From: Chitinophagales bacterium
Lineage (GTDB): Bacteria > Bacteroidota > Bacteroidia > Chitinophagales > JAHDHT01
Assembly: GCA_020631175.1 (NCBI GenBank)
Contig: JAHDHT010000069.1
Location: forward strand, 4,246-18,438
Direction: 5' to 3'
DNA length: 14,193 bases
A model generated the notes under the pieces. It was not told where the DNA came from. It ran no database searches and saw only the letters and a program-made list of their open reading frames with translations. Below, one piece after another: positions 8,801-14,193 of the stretch; positions within the stretch are counted from its first letter, which is position 1, and each line of letters starts with the position of its first letter. Made by a program: the position numbers and the translations under genes.

Positions 8801-11607
8801 GTTCAATCGATCAGTTTAATGATACATGCTTCATATATACGCCACTTCCTGGCTTAACAGGAACAGATAGTTTAACCATTATTGGATGCGATGACGGTGT
8901 GCCTCCTCTATGTGATACTATCGTATATTATGTAAGTATAGGTTGTCAGGAACCAATTGCTGCACCAGATGATATTTATTATATCTGGGGCCAGGGAGCT
9001 ACTGTTAACGGTGCACCTGTAGACATTAATAACGATGCTATTTTTGTTGATGTACTGGCAAATGATAGTGATCCATGTAATAGCAGTTTGAATGTCTCAA
9101 CTGTAACACAACCGGCAAACGGTACTGTTATGATTGTTAATGGCACCCCTCAATATGAACCGGATGCAGGTTATACAGGAACAGATATTTTTACATATGA
9201 AGTTTGTAATAGCTGTGGTGCATGTACAGAAACAACCGTAAATATTTTAATTGAAGAAGTTGTTGGCCCATGTATGAATGATACTATTGTGCTTTGTACT
9301 GAACCAATAACTCCAGTCGAAATTTGTGTAGATGATTTCTGTGAATTAGATGATGTAACAGAAGCAATTATCGGAGCATCAACAACATTCAATTGCAGTA
9401 TTGAAATTTTAAGTACCAATTGTTTAGAGTATACACCACTTCCTGGATTCACAGGAGTAGATACTGTAGAAATAATTGGAATGGACGGAAGCGGAAACAT
9501 GGATACGGTTTACGCTTTAGTAGAACTCGATTGTGATGTTACAAGTGTTGAAGCTGAAACTGACATGGCAACAACGGATCAGGATGTTCCTGTAATTATT
9601 GATGTTTTAGATAATGATGTAGATAATAGTCCTTGTACAGATCCATTAACTGTTACGCAGATCGTTTCTGACCCGGAAAATGGAGTCGCTACCATAAATC
9701 TTGACGGTACAATAACCTATACTCCTAATGCCGGATTTGCCGGAATGGATTTCTTTATGTACGAAGTTTGTAACTGCCTGGGTGATTGCGACATTGCGAA
9801 CGTTGTGGTTACCGTAGATAGTGTAATCATTGTGAATCCTGATGTAGTTGCCGTAAATGATACTGATACTACAGCTGCCAATACACCGGTAACCATTGAA
9901 GTTTTAGATAACGATACCGGAGATAATATTTCCGTTGTAGATGTTTGTGATCCTGCAAACGGTACGGCAGTAATATTTGGTAATACAGTTGTTTATGTTC
10001 CAGAACCTGGCTTTGGTGGATGGGACACTTTCTGCTATGTGATTTGTGATGATCAAACTCCGGCAGCTTGTGATACGGCAGATATATTTGTATTCACTGA
10101 ATTAATGGATCCGAATGAATGTCCGGTTCTTACAGATGATCTTGGAAATCCTGTTAGTGAAACACTAAATTTTGCGACAGAAACTGATTCAACATCAACA
10201 ATTATTTGTCTGTCGGCAATTGACCCTGATGGAGATGATGTTACAATAGAAATAAGTCAAAATGGTAGTTTAGGTACAGCAGTTATAAATCAGTATGGAT
10301 GTTTAATTTATTCATCAGATACAATTTCCGGAATTGATACGGTAATCGTAACTGCTTGTGATGATGCTACTGATCAATGCTGTGATGAACTAACGGTCAT
10401 CATAGGAGTTTCTGAGCCTGGAATAAATATGCCTCCAATCGTGATTGATGATAATGGCGATCCTACAGATACTTTATATGTTGAAGCTTGTGAAGATGTA
10501 GCTTTAATTGACTGTATCAATGTAATCGATCCGGAAATGGATACTATCTCTATGACAATTTCGGTTAACGGAACAAACGGTACAGCAGTAGTAGATACAT
10601 TAACATGTTTAACTTATACTCCAAATGAAAATTATAATGGTGGAGATACCTTGACCATATTCGTTTGTGATGATTTTGGTAACTGTGTATTAACAACATA
10701 CATCATAGATGTACTACCGAAAAATGATAATCCGGTAGCTAATGATGATCAATCTCAAACAGATGAAGACACACCTGTTGTGATAGATGTATTACTAAAT
10801 GATTTCGATATTGATGGCGATTCTTTAATTATAAAAGATTTAATTGAAGAGCCAAATAATGGTACTGTAGTCTTTAATAATGATGGAACCGTAACTTATA
10901 CTCCGGATCCTGGTTTTGCTGGAGCAGATACTTTCGTTTATGCAATTAGTGATTTAAATGATGGATGTGATACAGCTACTGTGGTAATCTTAGTAGGTGA
11001 AGAATTAATTATTGATGCAGTCGATAACGATACAATTACTCCTTTCGAAACTCCTGTCGTGATTGAAATTCTGACGAATGATATTTTCAATGGCGAGGCT
11101 GAAGTAATTGATTTCACTCAACCGGTTAATGGTACAGTTGTTCTTGCAAACGATGTATTTACATATACTCCAAATGATGACTTTACCGGAACCGATTGCT
11201 GGGATTATGTAATAATGGATGAATTCGGATTATTGGATACAGCAACCGTTTGTGTAGAAGTTGAAGGTCCGGGTGAAACAGGTGAGTGTAATGATTTATT
11301 AAATAACACAGCTTCCGGTTTAACTCCAAATGGAGACGGGACAAATGATACCTGGGCAATTCCTGAAATATCTTCATGTTGTTCTGATGGTGAGTTATTA
11401 ATCTTCAACAGATGGGGTAACATCGTTCACAGAGATCAGAATTTTGCAGATGGTGTAAATTGGAACGGTACTTGGGATACAGAAGATGGCAATGGCGAGT
11501 TAGTTCCAAGCGGTACTTATTTCTGGTGTATTCTGTGTGATGGAGATTTAATCAACGGTCCTGGTAAATACGACGGATTCATTGAAGTAATCAACGGAGC
11601 ACAGTAA
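5818..11607 (+). CDS. Giant multidomain surface adhesin with T9SS type B sorting domain (1929 aa)
   Basis: The ATG at 5818 begins a clear signal peptide (MIKGYYTKLIALFVYSILIS, cleavage near SSAQ). An in-frame TTG at 5779 would put 13 residues before it and is less likely. Domain order: residues ~27-290, a propeller-like region with repeated strands such as IEAIAFNPDLNLIYAAN, IDGLTFDAANNVLWAIQ, VDDVAIDPTTGILYAIS and MEGLTFSGDGLFYGTS; residues 294-949, six tandem ~109-aa repeats with CLIWAVAHDG and GCFALSN; residues ~950-1820, a series of acidic Ig/cadherin-like modules (ANDSD, NGTV, YTPDAGYTGTDIFTYEV) with many Cys; residues ~1822-1929, a type B sorting domain (LTPNGDGTNDTW, LLIFNRWGNIV, PSGTYFWCILC). 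Its C-terminal ~720 residues are co-linear with adhesin 1. sprF copy 2 lies 78 bp downstream. Surface adhesion is inferred; the abundant Asp-rich loops may bind calcium. No transmembrane segment other than the signal peptide is apparent. Confidence 0.93.
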   Translation: MIKGYYTKLIALFVYSILISFSSSAQTTICYAIADEGNPDVLFQFQNDQWSPIGNTGAFDIEAIAFNPDLNLIYAANGGDIGLINSTNGSFSLLNSLTTINGSPYGSLIPDDIDGLTFDAANNVLWAIQRIPGTGNNDILLQIDPQSGSIISNAFGSGVDYVTVEEVFDGTLGANVYDVDDVAIDPTTGILYAISNQGGVGGVLVAINPADGSLEQVIGDFSVDDMEGLTFSGDGLFYGTSGNNGPVPDDNNNFYSINVFTGEATFISDVDPTNFSFDFEAVECFLMDAVEPPCEATSPTIVANDDEICLGDGEFVVVGLVEAGSGSVLSFVVTDETGTIIESGPSASNIFNFDGSQPGECLIWGINHDGSLNAPTNQVADLEGCFALSNSVSVEKIDCTVNPPCEVTAPIISSDINQICIGQGDIVNISVDFSEPNDQIVFVVTDETATNILAGPTSSTEFNFDAAPEGTCLIWAVAHDGSLVAPSDLVADMEGCFELSNAISVLREDCPPGCDLTMPVISSDNPVICIGDGELVNITLETIDPNDQVVFVVTDVLGTTILAGPQTSNIFNFDNAPEGTCLIWAIAHDGTLVAPTDQVADLEGCYALSNAVSVIREDCTDPCDVTAPVISSDNPSICIGDGELVTVSLDAFDTNDIITYVVTDNTGTNILDGPTSNNIFNFDAAPEGICLIWAVAHDGSLVAPSDLVADLEGCFALSNAVSIIREDCTDPCNVTAPVISSDNPTICIGEGELVTVSLDAFDVTDQIVFVVTDINGTTILAGPQTNNVFNFDAAPAGTCLIWAVAHDGTLVAPTDQVADLEGCFELSNAVAVIREDCTDPCDVTVPVISTNDPSICIGDGELVTVSLDAFDANDQIIYVVTDITGTTILSGPTTNNVFNFDGAPAGTCLIWAVAHDGTLVAPTNQVADLEGCFALSNPVEILREDCDDENDPPVIGEDINEICTQPVTPTTICIDPIDPNGDNVVITEVETLFNCSIDQFNDTCFIYTPLPGLTGTDSLTIIGCDDGVPPLCDTIVYYVSIGCQEPIAAPDDIYYIWGQGATVNGAPVDINNDAIFVDVLANDSDPCNSSLNVSTVTQPANGTVMIVNGTPQYEPDAGYTGTDIFTYEVCNSCGACTETTVNILIEEVVGPCMNDTIVLCTEPITPVEICVDDFCELDDVTEAIIGASTTFNCSIEILSTNCLEYTPLPGFTGVDTVEIIGMDGSGNMDTVYALVELDCDVTSVEAETDMATTDQDVPVIIDVLDNDVDNSPCTDPLTVTQIVSDPENGVATINLDGTITYTPNAGFAGMDFFMYEVCNCLGDCDIANVVVTVDSVIIVNPDVVAVNDTDTTAANTPVTIEVLDNDTGDNISVVDVCDPANGTAVIFGNTVVYVPEPGFGGWDTFCYVICDDQTPAACDTADIFVFTELMDPNECPVLTDDLGNPVSETLNFATETDSTSTIICLSAIDPDGDDVTIEISQNGSLGTAVINQYGCLIYSSDTISGIDTVIVTACDDATDQCCDELTVIIGVSEPGINMPPIVIDDNGDPTDTLYVEACEDVALIDCINVIDPEMDTISMTISVNGTNGTAVVDTLTCLTYTPNENYNGGDTLTIFVCDDFGNCVLTTYIIDVLPKNDNPVANDDQSQTDEDTPVVIDVLLNDFDIDGDSLIIKDLIEEPNNGTVVFNNDGTVTYTPDPGFAGADTFVYAISDLNDGCDTATVVILVGEELIIDAVDNDTITPFETPVVIEILTNDIFNGEAEVIDFTQPVNGTVVLANDVFTYTPNDDFTGTDCWDYVIMDEFGLLDTATVCVEVEGPGETGECNDLLNNTASGLTPNGDGTNDTWAIPEISSCCSDGELLIFNRWGNIVHRDQNFADGVNWNGTWDTEDGNGELVPSGTYFWCILCDGDLINGPGKYDGFIEVINGAQ
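6697..8664 (+). repeat. Six in-frame tandem repeats of ~327 bp (109 aa) inside adhesin 2
   Basis: The units start at the TGY Cys codons at 6697 (111 aa), 7030, 7357, 7684, 8011 and 8338 (109 aa each). Each unit has Cys at about positions 1, 16, 68, 92 and 106, with signatures ICIGDGELV, VVFVVTD, FNFDAAPEGTCLIWAVAHDG, VADLEGCFALSN and REDC. Unit 1 is the most diverged, and units 4-6 are the most alike even at DNA level (for example around 7741, 8068 and 8395), which suggests recent duplication or homogenisation from the 3' side. From memory, modules with 'CLIW ... GCFxLSN' recur in very large Bacteroidota surface proteins; I cannot give a database name. The predicted fold is an Ig-like beta-sandwich (inference). 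Confidence 0.92.
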
Positions 11608-11618
11608 AAAATAAAAAG

Positions 11619-11650
11619 GCATCACGCTTTGCAAAGTCGAAGCGTGATGC
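11619..11650 (+). terminator. Hairpin between adhesin 2 and sprF copy 2
   Basis: This is the same 11-bp stem and 10-nt loop as at 2246-2277, with identical flanks. It lies 12 bases after the adhesin stop and 36 bases before the sprF ATG. It probably tunes the adhesin-to-SprF expression ratio or protects the very long adhesin mRNA. A full terminator is less likely because the plus-strand T tract is weak. Confidence 0.6.
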
Positions 11651-11685
11651 TCTTTATAAATTGAAAAAAAACAATAGATAGATAT

Positions 11686-12615
11686 ATGAAACGGATAAGT
11701 ATCATCATGTTAGCGTTATTAGGGATGTTATTCATCGTTAATGACAGCCAGGCCCAGCAGGATGCTGAGTATACTCAGTATATGTTCAATAGTCTGGTGT
11801 TAAATCCTGCCTATGCAGGTAGCCGCGGTGTTGTAAGTACCAACGCTTTATACCGTAACCAATGGGTGAATATCGACGGAGCTCCGACAACCTTGAGTTT
11901 CAGCATTCATAGCCCAATCCGTGAGAGCAATAGCGCTTTAGGATTATGGTTAGAGAACGATCAAATCGGATTACACCGTACTTTCCGTCTGATGGGAAGT
12001 TATGCTTACCACCTTCCATTAAACAAGGGTAAATTATCCTTTGGATTACAGGCTGGGGTAAAGAACTACCGCTACGATTTCACCGACCATGGAGGTTTAT
12101 TAAATGACGATCAGTTTGCAGCCATTAATGCAGCCGGAGCTCAGTTATTACCGAACATCGGAGCAGGTTTATATTACTACACACAACGTTTCTACTTAGG
12201 TCTTTCAGCACCTGAGTTATTAGAGAATACGATCTATGAAGATACTTCAGTGGGCTTATCTACTAAAGATATCAATCACTACTTCTTAACGGCTGGTTAT
12301 GTATTACCATTAGGTAATAACTTAAAGTTCAAGCCAACGACTTTAGTAAAGTTTGTTAGAAATGCACCGGTAGAGATCGACTTAACAGCACACTTCTTAT
12401 TAAGAGAAGTATTATGGTTAGGCGCGGCCTGGAGAAGTAATGACAGTATTGATTTCCTTGCAGAATACCAATTCACACCACAATTAAGAGCAGGTTATGC
12501 TTATGATTTAACGATCAGTGAGTTGAGAAACCACACGAGTGGAACCCATGAAATCATGTTGGGTTATGACTTCTGCTTTAACAAAAACAGAATCGTAACA
12601 CCAAGATACTTCTAA
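11686..12615 (+). CDS. sprF: PorP/SprF family type IX secretion system outer-membrane protein, copy 2
   Basis: The 309-aa protein is identical to that encoded at 2313-3242, with the same signal peptide, QYMFNSLVLNPAYAGSRG motif, beta-barrel-like body and C-terminal TPRYF. The nucleotide sequence is also identical, including all silent positions. It follows adhesin 2 after the 78-bp hairpin spacer and is the last gene of that unit, being closed by the terminator at 12638-12668. Unlike copy 1 it has no ompA/porE-like gene after it. The natural reading is that it serves the adhesin encoded just upstream. Because the two SprF proteins are the same, each could serve either adhesin, so any specificity must come from the cargo side. 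Confidence 0.93.
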   Translation: MKRISIIMLALLGMLFIVNDSQAQQDAEYTQYMFNSLVLNPAYAGSRGVVSTNALYRNQWVNIDGAPTTLSFSIHSPIRESNSALGLWLENDQIGLHRTFRLMGSYAYHLPLNKGKLSFGLQAGVKNYRYDFTDHGGLLNDDQFAAINAAGAQLLPNIGAGLYYYTQRFYLGLSAPELLENTIYEDTSVGLSTKDINHYFLTAGYVLPLGNNLKFKPTTLVKFVRNAPVEIDLTAHFLLREVLWLGAAWRSNDSIDFLAEYQFTPQLRAGYAYDLTISELRNHTSGTHEIMLGYDFCFNKNRIVTPRYF

Positions 12616-12637
12616 AATATACAACAAACCTAAACTT

Positions 12638-12668
12638 AAAAAGCCCTGTAGATATACAGGGCTTTTTT
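12638..12668 (+). terminator. Rho-independent terminator after sprF copy 2
   Basis: The stem AAAAAGCCCTGTA (12638-12650) pairs with TACAGGGCTTTTT (12655-12667) around a GATA tetraloop, and the run of T continues to 12668. It is a strong intrinsic terminator with a GC-rich core that ends the adhesin 2-sprF unit. Its T tract runs directly into the promoter-like motif of rsmE. Confidence 0.92.
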
Positions 12669-12675
12669 ATTTTTG
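12668..12675 (+). promoter_or_regulatory. Promoter -7 element (TAnnTTTG) immediately upstream of rsmE
   Basis: TATTTTTG is an exact match to the Bacteroidota -7 consensus TAnnTTTG. It ends only four bases before the rsmE ATG at 12680. If used, transcription would begin at or very near the start codon, giving a leaderless or near-leaderless mRNA. It overlaps the last T of the terminator. No clear -33 element is visible because the terminator stem occupies that position. Confidence 0.5.
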
Positions 12676-12679
12676 TACT

Positions 12680-13381
12680 ATGCAATTATACTTTGCTGAT
12701 TATATTGAAAACGAGCTGATTCATTTGTCACCCTTTGAATCCAATCACTGCATCCGGGTCTTACGACATAAAGTTGGTGATCAATTGCTTGTCACAGATG
12801 GGCATGGAAAGCGGTATACTGTAGAAATTACAAAAGCAGATTCAAAAAAGACTATCACCAAAATCATACAGTACGAGGAAATTGAAGTCCACGGACCTCA
12901 GCTTCACATAGCAATAGCCTTAACAAAAAACATCAATCGGATGGAATGGCTCTTTGAAAAATTGACTGAAATTGGTGTGCATCGAATTACCCCATTGATT
13001 TGTAAGCGATCAGAGAGAAAGCATTGGAGAAAAGATCGTCTAGATCGTATTATTTTAAGTGCTTTAAAACAAAGTAAACAATTCAATCTGCCGTTGTTGG
13101 ATGAGCTGATACCATTCACTACATTCATCAAAGAAAATGAAAATGATCAGCTTTTTATCCCTTCCTTCCATCCCGATAATGAAGCATTAGAAAATGCTAT
13201 AATAAAAGATAAAAATGCAAGTTTTATCATTGGACCGGAAGGTGATTTTACTTTTGAAGAATTGAATGAAGCCCAAATGAAAAATTATGTCCCGGTAAAC
13301 CTCAGTGAAAACAGACTTAGAACAGAAACAGCAGGATTTGTTGCGGCTCAAATTTTTCACTCCATGAACCAAAAGAAATAA
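12680..13381 (+). CDS. rsmE: 16S rRNA (uracil(1498)-N(3))-methyltransferase
   Basis: The 233-aa product has the usual length of RsmE, the SPOUT-family enzyme that methylates N3 of U1498 in 16S rRNA using S-adenosylmethionine, acting on the small ribosomal subunit in the cytoplasm. The N-terminal PUA-like part includes HCIRVLRHKVGDQLLVTDG (residues 23-41). The middle has ALTKNINRMEWLFEKLTEIG (80-99) and the ICKRSER segment (107-113). The C-terminal trefoil-knot cofactor site shows IIGPEGDFTFEEL (183-195) and NLSENRLRTETAGFVAAQ (207-224), both diagnostic. The start at 12680 gives the expected N-terminus MQLYFADYI. This is a housekeeping gene unrelated to the adhesin units upstream and separated from them by a strong terminator. 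The stop is one base before the next start, so the two genes are very probably co-transcribed. Confidence 0.95.
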   Translation: MQLYFADYIENELIHLSPFESNHCIRVLRHKVGDQLLVTDGHGKRYTVEITKADSKKTITKIIQYEEIEVHGPQLHIAIALTKNINRMEWLFEKLTEIGVHRITPLICKRSERKHWRKDRLDRIILSALKQSKQFNLPLLDELIPFTTFIKENENDQLFIPSFHPDNEALENAIIKDKNASFIIGPEGDFTFEELNEAQMKNYVPVNLSENRLRTETAGFVAAQIFHSMNQKK

Positions 13382-13382
13382 A

Positions 13383-14042
13383 ATGCAAAGAATACTTTAT
13401 ACACTTATATTACTTTTTACAGCAATCATCTTTTCTTCTTTTTCAGACAACAGCCTGAAAATAGCATTACTAAAATATAATGGGGGAGGAGACTGGTATG
13501 CAAATGAAACCGCTCTACCAAACCTGGTTCAATATTGCAATGATAATCTGGGAACTTATATCTCTGAAGATATTGGAGAAATAGATGCTTCAAGTCCTGA
13601 AATTTTTAACTACGCTTTTTTACATATGACAGGCCACGGAAATGTTGTCTTTAACGATCAGGAAGCAGAAAACCTCAGAACATACTTGTTAGCAGGAGGA
13701 TTTTTGCATATCGACGATAATTATGGAATGGATCCATATGTAAGACCGGCTTTAAAAAAGATTTTTCCTGAAAATGACTTAGTTGAATTGCCGTTCAGCC
13801 ATAAAATCTATCATCAGAAATATGAGTTCAATAACGGTCTGCCTAAGATACATGAACACGATGGCAAACCCTCACAAGGTTTTGGAATCTTACACGAAGG
13901 TAGACTAGTTGTTTTTTATTCTTTTGAAAGTGATCTTGGTGATGGATGGGAAGACCCTGAAGTACATAAAGATCCGCAAGAAGTTAGAGAGGCTGCTTTA
14001 CAAATGGGAGCAAACATTATTCAGTTTGTATTTACGCAATAA
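13383..14042 (+). CDS. DUF4159 domain-containing exported protein
   Basis: The 219-aa product starts one base after the rsmE stop. An N-terminal hydrophobic segment (MQRILYTLILLFTAIIFSSF) looks like a signal peptide, so the protein is probably periplasmic or envelope-associated. The body carries the DUF4159 signature: LLKYNGGGDWYANETALPNL (29-48), FLHMTGHGNVVF (79-90), LLAGGFLHIDDNYGMDPYVR (102-121), LPFSHKIYH (136-144) and the C-terminal NIIQFVF. Known: DUF4159 proteins are widespread in Bacteroidota and have no established function that I know; the GHG and HIDDNYG segments recall glutamine-amidotransferase-like folds, but I see no clear catalytic triad. The tight coupling to rsmE suggests shared transcription, not necessarily a shared task. 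The stop lies two bases from that of the converging gene on the other strand. Confidence 0.88.
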   Translation: MQRILYTLILLFTAIIFSSFSDNSLKIALLKYNGGGDWYANETALPNLVQYCNDNLGTYISEDIGEIDASSPEIFNYAFLHMTGHGNVVFNDQEAENLRTYLLAGGFLHIDDNYGMDPYVRPALKKIFPENDLVELPFSHKIYHQKYEFNNGLPKIHEHDGKPSQGFGILHEGRLVVFYSFESDLGDGWEDPEVHKDPQEVREAALQMGANIIQFVFTQ

Positions 14043-14044
14043 TA

Positions 14045-14193
14045 CTAATTCGAACTTGCTTTTTTAGCCGCGTCAATCTGCTTGGTATATTGTTCTTTTA
14101 ATTGAAGATGTCTGTGTTTAAATTGAGATTTTAATTCAGACAAACGATTTTGATATTCTTCTTTTAATCGGTTCTCTTCACTTTTAAATTGTT
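14045..14193 (-). CDS. 3' end of a charged, coiled-coil-like protein (truncated by window edge)
   Basis: On the minus strand a reading frame enters from the right edge and ends at a TAG (complement of 14045-14047), giving 48 visible residues. The sequence is almost entirely Lys, Glu, Gln, Arg and Leu with heptad-like spacing (SEENRLKEEYQNRLSELKSQ, then LQLKEQYTKQIDAAKKASSN at the end), as in the C-terminal part of a long helix or coiled coil. Its stop is two bases from the DUF4159 stop, so the genes converge with no space for a separate terminator. The family cannot be recognised from this fragment. Too short for certainty, but the composition is protein-like and the spacing to its neighbour is natural. 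Confidence 0.65.
   Translation of the reverse strand, partial: QFKSEENRLKEEYQNRLSELKSQFKHRHLQLKEQYTKQIDAAKKASSN

Larger units (their letters stand above)
11560..12617. repeat. 1058-bp identical direct repeat, copy 2 (adhesin tail + hairpin + sprF)
   Basis: This is the partner of 2187-3244, with no mismatch found by eye. The left boundary lies within the adhesin 2 coding sequence, where the preceding codon differs (GGT here, GCA in copy 1). The right boundary lies two bases after the sprF stop, where copy 1 goes on to the ompA-like gene and this copy to a terminator. The arrangement as direct repeats 9373 bp apart would allow excision or amplification of the segment between them by homologous recombination. 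Confidence 0.93.

Overview
The window is AT-rich and comes from a member of the Bacteroidota, most likely Flavobacteriales or a relative. The evidence is two giant secreted proteins ending in type B C-terminal sorting domains of the type IX secretion system (T9SS), each followed by a PorP/SprF outer-membrane partner gene. An OmpA-family protein with PorE-like architecture, a TAnnTTTG-type promoter motif and the absence of strong Shine-Dalgarno sequences fit the same assignment. The species cannot be named from this sequence.

Layout, left to right. (1) The 3' part of a large Ig-like adhesin gene is open through the left edge and ends at 2234. (2) A 78-bp spacer carries a perfect 11-bp hairpin and is followed by sprF copy 1 (2313-3242). 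(3) An ompA/porE-like gene follows after 13 bp (3256-5706) and ends in a strong terminator. (4) A second, complete giant adhesin (5818-11607, 1929 aa) has a signal peptide, a propeller-like N-terminal region, six tandem ~109-aa Cys-containing repeats, a long series of Ig/cadherin-like modules and a type B sorting domain. (5) The same hairpin spacer and sprF copy 2 (11686-12615) follow, then a terminator. (6) A housekeeping pair, rsmE (12680-13381) and a DUF4159 gene (13383-14042), comes next. (7) The 3' end of a converging minus-strand gene for a charged, coiled-coil-like protein runs off the right edge.

The most striking feature is a 1058-bp direct repeat with no mismatch that I can see (2187-3244 and 11560-12617). 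It covers exactly the last 15 codons plus stop of each adhesin, the hairpin spacer and the whole sprF gene. The adhesin bodies just upstream are clearly diverged paralogues. This points to an old tandem duplication of an adhesin-sprF unit whose sorting tail and SprF cassette was recently homogenised by gene conversion, or to an assembly artefact that must be excluded.

How the genes work together (family knowledge plus inference): the adhesins are exported by Sec to the periplasm, cross the outer membrane through the T9SS using their type B C-terminal domains, and are delivered to or anchored at the surface with their SprF partner. The OmpA-like protein probably links the apparatus or the surface structure to peptidoglycan. 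No complete mobile element, CRISPR array, tRNA or rRNA is visible, and no stretch over 300 bases lacks a gene.
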